Origin: Candidatus Methanobinarius endosymbioticus
Lineage (GTDB): Archaea > Methanobacteriota > Methanobacteria > Methanobacteriales > Methanobacteriaceae
Direction of reading: 5' to 3'
Assembly: GCA_003315655.1 (NCBI GenBank)
Contig: NIZT01000020.1
Location: 1-64,000 of the forward strand
DNA length: 64,000 nt
Part shown: one piece after another, positions 59,400 to 64,000 of the stretch
How the letters are laid out: the number at the start of each line of letters is the position of its first letter
Position numbering within the stretch: the first letter of the stretch is position 1
Notes under the pieces: generated by a model
The model's input: only the letters and a program-made list of their open reading frames with translations
What the model was told of the DNA's origin: nothing
The model's database searches: none
Made by a program: the position numbers and the translations under genes

Positions 59400-60746
59400 T
59401 CACTCTTTTATTATGTATTGGGAAGTTATATTATTTACTATTTTAAGAACTTCATTTTTAAAATCTTCAATTTTCTCATTTTTTAATTTATTTAAATATT
59501 CAATATTCATTTGAAGAACTTTATTATTATCATTATGATTATTGAGATCCATATCAATTGCAATATCTAAATTAATACAATCTTTTGATTTAAAAATCTC
59601 TTTAAAAATAGATTTCCCAACTATATCATCAAAACCTGATTTTAATTCAATGATGCTAGAATTTTCAGTAATATATCCGCTTTCAAGTACTTTATCTAAA
59701 TCTCCATCAGTTATACCAATGATAGGAATATTAAACCGATATAATATATCAGAAGCTATAAGAGTAGTATCATCTCCAACCGTAATAGCTAAATCACAAT
59801 CTTTTAAATTATATATATCTTCAGCTGCATGATCTATAAAAGCTATTTTTAGAGTATTATTTTTAAGATTATTATTTAAATTAATATTTTTTTTATCTTC
59901 ATTAACATTATGTTCTTCTAAATTCTTTTCAGAGCCATTATTAATGATTCTAGGTTTTGGTTTTGACCTTCTAAGAAGACCTGTTTTAACAACAACTTTA
60001 TCTATATCAATATTACCTAATTTCTCAAGGCCATGAGGTTTGATAATTCCCCCAATAATATCTACAATTTTACCATTTTTAGAAATTAGAGATAAAAATT
60101 CACTGTTAGATTTACCAATAACTACTCCATTAACAAATATATTCTCATTTGGAGAAACACCATGAATATATCTTACTTTAGAATCTTTAGATTCACTAAG
60201 ATTTTTATCAGTGATTTTTTTATCCTTATTATATTCTAATTTAAGTCCATTTGATTCTCTTTCGATATATTTATTTTTTATTGATTTAGAATTTAATATA
60301 CTTAAGTTTAAAAATTTAGAAAGTTTTTTAGATAAGTCTAATTCTTTACCATTCCACGAAATTATAGAACCATCATCTTCACCAGGTCGTTCTATTTGAA
60401 TAATAGAAATATTTTTGTTATCTTGATTATTCTTGTTTAAATTTGAAAGAGCATTATTAATTACTTTATATCCAAATGTATGACCAGTTATTGAAGATTT
60501 TCCATAATTAAGAAGGAAAATTACATCCATTCCTTTATTAACAAATGAAGATAAAGATTCACTAGGAAGTCGTTTAGTGGATATATCAATCTTATTTTCC
60601 AAATAAGCATCAATGACAGCTGTTCTTCCCATAGTCCCGCCCAATATACAAGAAACTTCTCCAAAATTTTCTAAAAAATTTATAATTTTTAGAGCATGGC
60701 CTGAATCGATTATATTAGGACCATGTACAACAATTCCAATTTTCAT
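59400..60746 (-). CDS. DUF2117-like methanogen protein
   Basis: 448 residues. It matches the general pattern of the methanogen family DUF2117: MKIGIVVHGPNIIDSGHALK, VSCILGGTMGRTAVIDAYLE, VIFLLNYGKSSITGHTFGYK, IIQIERPGEDDGSIISWNG. Later come GGIIKPHGLEKLGNIDIDKV, the divergent Asn/Lys-rich insert around 280-300, and DCDLAITVGDDTTLIASDIL. The Gly/Asp pattern suggests a nucleotide or sugar-phosphate binder, but the function is unknown. It lies directly upstream of mmp2 on the same strand (83 bp), so it may belong to the same process. Weak start site (GAGATAAA). Confidence 0.75.
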   Translation of the reverse strand: MKIGIVVHGPNIIDSGHALKIINFLENFGEVSCILGGTMGRTAVIDAYLENKIDISTKRLPSESLSSFVNKGMDVIFLLNYGKSSITGHTFGYKVINNALSNLNKNNQDNKNISIIQIERPGEDDGSIISWNGKELDLSKKLSKFLNLSILNSKSIKNKYIERESNGLKLEYNKDKKITDKNLSESKDSKVRYIHGVSPNENIFVNGVVIGKSNSEFLSLISKNGKIVDIIGGIIKPHGLEKLGNIDIDKVVVKTGLLRRSKPKPRIINNGSEKNLEEHNVNEDKKNINLNNNLKNNTLKIAFIDHAAEDIYNLKDCDLAITVGDDTTLIASDILYRFNIPIIGITDGDLDKVLESGYITENSSIIELKSGFDDIVGKSIFKEIFKSKDCINLDIAIDMDLNNHNDNNKVLQMNIEYLNKLKNEKIEDFKNEVLKIVNNITSQYIIKE

Positions 60747-60974
60747 TTTATCTCAAATACCATCTATTCAACGAATCTTTTATTAACTAACAATTTTTTT
60801 ATTATATAGTCTTTTTATTAATCAAGATTTTGTTAAAAATAATTATAAAAAATATGATTCTATTGAAAAATATTTCATTAAATATCATATATTCATTATA
60901 CCTCATATATTTTATAATATATTATAATATTTTATTAATATTATTTCTTTATTAATATTATTCATTATTCAAAT

Positions 60975-61496
60975 TTATTTTAATTTTATTCTTTTTTTAA
61001 ATATTTTAGAACCACAAATTTCACAAATTTCATCTTCATAAATATCTGAGTATGCCTTTCTACATCCTTGGCATGTTTTTTTCCAATTATAAACTTCTTT
61101 AATTCCTTCTGTTAATACACTTCTATATGGAATATTTAATATTTTAAGAACATTTTGAATAGAATAATCATCTGTAACGACTTTTACTGATTTTCCTTTA
61201 TTAAAAAAGCAGATAGCTAAAGCTAATAATTTTTTATCTGGAGTAGAAAATCTTAATGTATCTCCAGAATTTGAAATAATTTTGTTAAGTTCATCTAAAC
61301 TAGATTTACTAGGTTCTTCAATGAATAAATAGTTATCTTCAATTGTTTGATCAAAAATAATTTTTGATTTTAAATCTTTAACTTCTTCACTTATTTCAGA
61401 TATTGTAAAATTCAAAGAAGAATTTTTTACTTCAAAACCACCAATAAAAGCAGAAGCATCTAATATATAATAAGTATCATCTTTTATATCATCCAT
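60975..61496 (-). CDS. nob1: Nob1 endonuclease (16S rRNA 3'-end maturation)
   Basis: Cleaves the 3' end of pre-16S rRNA. 173 residues. PIN domain with the first acidic ligand in YYILDASAFIGG (Asp 13), and the second acidic cluster in VKVVTDDYSIQNVLKILNI (about 99-117). It is followed by a zinc ribbon with CQGC and CEIC (about 138-165) and a basic tail KIFKKRIKLK. Normal archaeal length. The start region carries a 14-bp tandem duplication (61486-61513) that duplicates the ATG; the inner ATG 61496 is the one in frame. Confidence 0.9.
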   Translation of the reverse strand: MDDIKDDTYYILDASAFIGGFEVKNSSLNFTISEISEEVKDLKSKIIFDQTIEDNYLFIEEPSKSSLDELNKIISNSGDTLRFSTPDKKLLALAICFFNKGKSVKVVTDDYSIQNVLKILNIPYRSVLTEGIKEVYNWKKTCQGCRKAYSDIYEDEICEICGSKIFKKRIKLK

Positions 61497-61871
61497 AATA
61501 TATCATCCATAATATAATTTCATCCATTGATCCGTAATACAATTATAAACATGTTATAATTATGTAATTATATAATATCTATGATTTGATATTGTTAATA
61601 AAAATTAATAAAGTTAATTAAAAATAATAATACTTTTAAATCTCAAATATATTATATATAGTAAATAATCGTGATACTTTATATCTATTATTGCATATCA
61701 CTAATATTTCCCAATCTTAGAAAATTTTAAAGTTAATTATAAATCAAATTGCTGAAAATCAATTAAAATTCTCTTTTTATTAAAAAAAACATAATTTATA
61801 TTGAAACGAAAAAACGTTCAACATTAACAATGTTTGATACTTTACATAACATTATATTAAGTAAGTATATA

Positions 61872-61931
61872 CTAATATCTTGAAAGGTAGGGTCTTATCT
61901 TAACTCTTATTATCATGACAAAATTTGGCAT
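61872..61931 (-). CDS. Possible 19-residue cationic mini-ORF
   Basis: On the minus strand GGAGGCGG lies 6 nt upstream of ATG 61931, giving MPNFVMIIRVKIRPYLSRY and TAG. It sits in the only higher-G+C patch (61880-61975) of the 1.08-kb gap 61497-62580. This patch could instead be part of an unrecognised small RNA. A palindrome AACATT-AAC-AATGTT lies near 61820. Weak evidence. Confidence 0.25.
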   Translation of the reverse strand: MPNFVMIIRVKIRPYLSRY

Positions 61932-62163
61932 TGAATCCGCCTCCAATCCAATTTTAATCTGCCCTCTTCGCTATATTCTTATTTTTCTAAAATGGATATC
62001 AAACCATTAAATATTATTTCAGCAACTAAATGATAATAAAATTTTTCTAATTAAATAAAAAGATTTTCACTAATTTTTTAAAGTAATAATTATAGTACAA
62101 TTATGATTTAAAGTATTACTCAAAATAATAACTATAATAACACAATAATTAATACAATCAAAC

Positions 62164-62522
62164 AATTTTTTTTATTTTTTTTTATTGCTTTTAACTTATT
62201 TAATTACTTTTAATTCATTTGATTAGATGATTCATCTATTTATTAAATTATGAATTTATTTATAATATATTTATAATATAATTAATTTTTATAAATATAA
62301 TTATACTTTTATAAACTATTTTTTAAACATAAATACAAATAAATAAAATTTAAAACATGAAAATATTATTATATAATTAATTTATTATAATTAGTATATT
62401 ATTAATTATATTATAAATATATTATAAATAAATTCATAATTTAATAAATAGATGAATCATCTAATCAAGTGAATTAAAAGTAATTAAATAAGTTAAAAGC
62501 AATAAAAAAAATAAAAAAAATT
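62164..62522. repeat. Long inverted repeat, arms of 122-123 bp
   Basis: Left arm 62164-62286 and right arm 62401-62522 are reverse complements with only one substitution (TTCATTTGATT against TTCACTTGATT) and one length change in a T-run, around a 114-bp spacer (62287-62400). Each arm begins AATTTTTTTTATTTTT and contains the inner palindrome GATTAGATGATTCATCTA-like sequence. No ORF. It could be a MITE-like element, or a fold-back from a local duplication. It lies 58 bp upstream of moaB. Confidence 0.92.
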
Positions 62523-62580
62523 ACTTATTAAAGCAATATAAATAATATTAAGATAAAATGGATGTAATGGAGAATAAAAT

Positions 62581-63102
62581 ATGAAAAGTGAAACAATGGA
62601 AGAACACAAAGAAAAATCTTCAATTAAAGTGAGTTGTGGAGTTATTACTCTTAGTGATACAAAATTCAAGGATCAAAAAATTGAACAAGAAACCGATATA
62701 TCAGGAAAACTAATTAAGGATGAATTAAACCAAAAATACAATGTAGAAAGCTATAAAATCATACCTGATGAAAAAGACCTATTAATAAACACTATTGAAG
62801 AAATGATCAATGAAAATATTGATGTAATCTTTACAACTGGTGGAACTGGAATAGGAAGTAGAGATATAACCATTGAAACAATAGAACCTTTATTTGAAAA
62901 AGAATTGTTAGGATTTGGTGAAATATTTAGAGGAAAAACCTATGAAGAGTTAGGTTCTGGAGCTTTATTATCAAGAGCAACAGCTGGAGTTTACAAAAAA
63001 ACAATTATATTCTCAATGCCAGGATCTCCAAATGCAGTAAAATTAGGAGTATCAATTGTTATTAATGAATTACCTCATCTAAAAAAACATTTAAAAGAAT
63101 AA
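62581..63102 (+). CDS. moaB: Molybdopterin adenylyltransferase-like MoaB/MogA
   Basis: Molybdenum/tungsten cofactor biosynthesis, adenylation of molybdopterin; W/Mo cofactor is needed by formylmethanofuran dehydrogenase. 173 residues. Signature stretches: VSCGVITLSDTKFKDQKIEQ, the nucleotide motif DVIFTTGGTGIGSRDITIET (about 80-99), FRGKTYEELGSGALLSRATAG and IIFSMPGSPNAVKLGVSIVI. Start ATG 62581 after GGAGAATAAAAT. Complete. The 359-bp inverted-repeat element ends 58 bp upstream. Confidence 0.92.
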   Translation: MKSETMEEHKEKSSIKVSCGVITLSDTKFKDQKIEQETDISGKLIKDELNQKYNVESYKIIPDEKDLLINTIEEMINENIDVIFTTGGTGIGSRDITIETIEPLFEKELLGFGEIFRGKTYEELGSGALLSRATAGVYKKTIIFSMPGSPNAVKLGVSIVINELPHLKKHLKE

Positions 63103-63145
63103 GAATAAAAAAGGATAAAAAATAAGATTAAGAGAATAAGAAATA

Positions 63146-63670
63146 TTAAAAAAATTCATTAACTGATATTAGAGGTTCAAATTCAATATTTTCATCTTTA
63201 AATGAATCAATTGCTCCTTCTTCTCTGTCTACAACTACAAATGCTTTTTTTACAATTCCTCCATTTTCTTGAATGGTTTTAATAGCTTTTATTAGAGATT
63301 CTCCTGTTGTAGTAACATCCTCCACTACAATAACATTGTCCTCCTCATTCAATTCGCCTTCAATTAGTTTTGAAGTCCCATAGCCTTTTTTTTCTTTTCT
63401 AATCATTAAAAGAGGAATTTTAGATTGTAATGAAACTGCTGTGGCTATAGGTACAGCTCCAAGAGCAGGGCCTGCAACTTTATCAATTCCCTCATAAGTA
63501 ATTTTTTCATTAATAAGCTCAGCTATTGTTTTTAGAATATTTGGTTCAGTAATAGCTTTTTTCATATCAATATAATAATTACTTTTCTTTCCAGAAGAAA
63601 GTACAAAATCACCAGTTTTAAAAACTTGATTTTCTTTTAAAATATCTATCAAATAATTCTTTGAAGTCAT
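63146..63670 (-). CDS. pyrE: Orotate phosphoribosyltransferase
   Basis: Orotate + PRPP to orotidine monophosphate in pyrimidine synthesis. 174 residues, the archaeal short form. Seen: GDFVLSSGKKSNYYIDMKKA near the N-terminus, VAGPALGAVPIATAVSLQSK, the flexible loop MIRKEKKGYGTSKLIEG, and the PRPP-binding signature VIVVEDVTTTGESLIKAIK (Asp-Asp-like acidic pair as Glu-Asp). Start after GGTGAATTA. Convergent with moaB, 43 bp apart. Confidence 0.94.
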   Translation of the reverse strand: MTSKNYLIDILKENQVFKTGDFVLSSGKKSNYYIDMKKAITEPNILKTIAELINEKITYEGIDKVAGPALGAVPIATAVSLQSKIPLLMIRKEKKGYGTSKLIEGELNEEDNVIVVEDVTTTGESLIKAIKTIQENGGIVKKAFVVVDREEGAIDSFKDENIEFEPLISVNEFF

Positions 63671-63814
63671 TAATTCACCGAATTTTTAAATAAAATAAAA
63701 TATTTATAAATAAAAATTAAATAAAAAAATATTTAAATAAAGTAAAATTTTATAATAAAGTAAAATAGAATTTTATGAATAAATAATTTTAATAAAATTA
63801 TCAAAAATATCCAA

Positions 63815-64000
63815 TTATTCTAAATTTAACTCATTAAAAGTACCTTTTAATAAAATTTTATCTCCGATTTTTTTATCATAACATGAGGAATTATATCTTC
63901 ACTTTTAGAGATGTTTAATAATTCAGCTATTCCACCTTTTTTAATATCAATGCTTCTAATTCGTTTGTATCATTATCAAATTCAACATCTGTTACTTTAC
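63815..64000 (-). pseudogene. C-terminal part of a frameshifted PRC-barrel-like protein, cut by the window edge
   Basis: The minus strand reads KVTDVEFDNDTNELEALILK, which is the PRC-barrel beta pattern. A one-base loss in an A-run then moves GGIAELLNISKSEDIIPHVM to the next frame, and a second loss in an A7 run moves IGDKILLKGTFNELNLE to a third; TAA lies at 63815-63817. The N-terminus is outside the window. PRC-barrel proteins act in RNA processing or cell division (CdpB-like) in archaea. Confidence 0.6.

Noticed and set aside
62164..62522. Replication origin
   Set aside because: No origin-recognition-box-like GC-rich repeats and no cdc6/orc1 gene adjacent; the element is a pure A/T inverted repeat.
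1..64000. CRISPR array
   Set aside because: Tandem and direct repeats seen are short, AT-only and without regular unique spacers; no cas genes.

Overview
The window comes from a very AT-rich methanogenic archaeon of the order Methanobacteriales, most like Methanobrevibacter. The evidence is an hdrCB pair, the pycA/birA pair, a block of methanogenesis marker genes (mmp17, 15, 5, 6, 3, 2), nifB, archaeal 7S (SRP) RNA, DphB, Trm5, Nob1, 2-phosphoglycerate kinase, remnants of pseudomurein-binding and adhesin-like surface proteins, and a relic of the two-module NRPS known from Methanobrevibacter ruminantium. Start sites are mostly preceded by GGTGAT/GGAGG-type ribosome binding sites, and promoters have TTTATATA-type TATA boxes.

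Layout. 0.4-7.0 kb: RqcH, an Asn/Ser-rich membrane protein, a small conserved protein, a NYN nuclease-like protein and a SelA-like PLP protein. 7.1-14.5 kb: a decayed NRPS locus (C-A-T-C-A-T-reductase) containing an internal 1.2 kb inversion and fused by deletion to a broken SpoIIE-type phosphatase. 14.9-22.0 kb: birA, pycA, a METTL5-like RNA methylase, hdrC (with a 136-residue charged N-terminal extension), hdrB and two small conserved archaeal genes. 22.2-24.6 kb: wrecked FkbM methyltransferase and adhesin genes. 24.9-32.8 kb: phosphoesterase, MFS exporter, 2-phosphoglycerate kinase, a broken CBS gene, SRP RNA, tRNA-Ser(GCT), an aminotransferase and a radical SAM protein. 33-47.4 kb: mostly accessory genes in decay (pseudomurein-binding protein, OB-fold membrane protein, PfpI, VapBC, HTH proteins, Tex, PaaK, macro domain) around intact dphB, trm5 and a small toxin-antitoxin-like pair. 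47.6-50.0 kb: a CPC-type metal ATPase and its CsoR-type regulator, both with GGGGTA operator-like sites. 50.4-63.7 kb: mtnA, nifB, the mmp cluster, a DUF2117-like gene, nob1, moaB and pyrE, with two long inverted repeats in the gaps. The right edge cuts a broken PRC-barrel gene.

How it fits together. Core functions are intact: heterodisulfide reduction, oxaloacetate synthesis by biotinylated pyruvate carboxylase, assembly and activation of methyl-coenzyme M reductase, ribosome maturation and quality control, and tRNA and EF-2 modification. Surface proteins, secondary metabolism, toxin-antitoxin, regulatory and stress genes carry in-frame stops and one-base frameshifts. This selective erosion suggests genome reduction, such as a host-restricted or endosymbiotic Methanobrevibacter; that lifestyle is an inference. 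A sequencing or assembly contribution at A/T homopolymers cannot be excluded from sequence alone.

The least explained elements are: a pair of tiny overlapping-style ORFs at 36.83-36.98 kb whose leader can form two mutually exclusive hairpins, one masking the ribosome binding site; the 122-bp inverted repeat at 62.16-62.52 kb; the HdrC extension; and the nifB-mmp neighbourhood.
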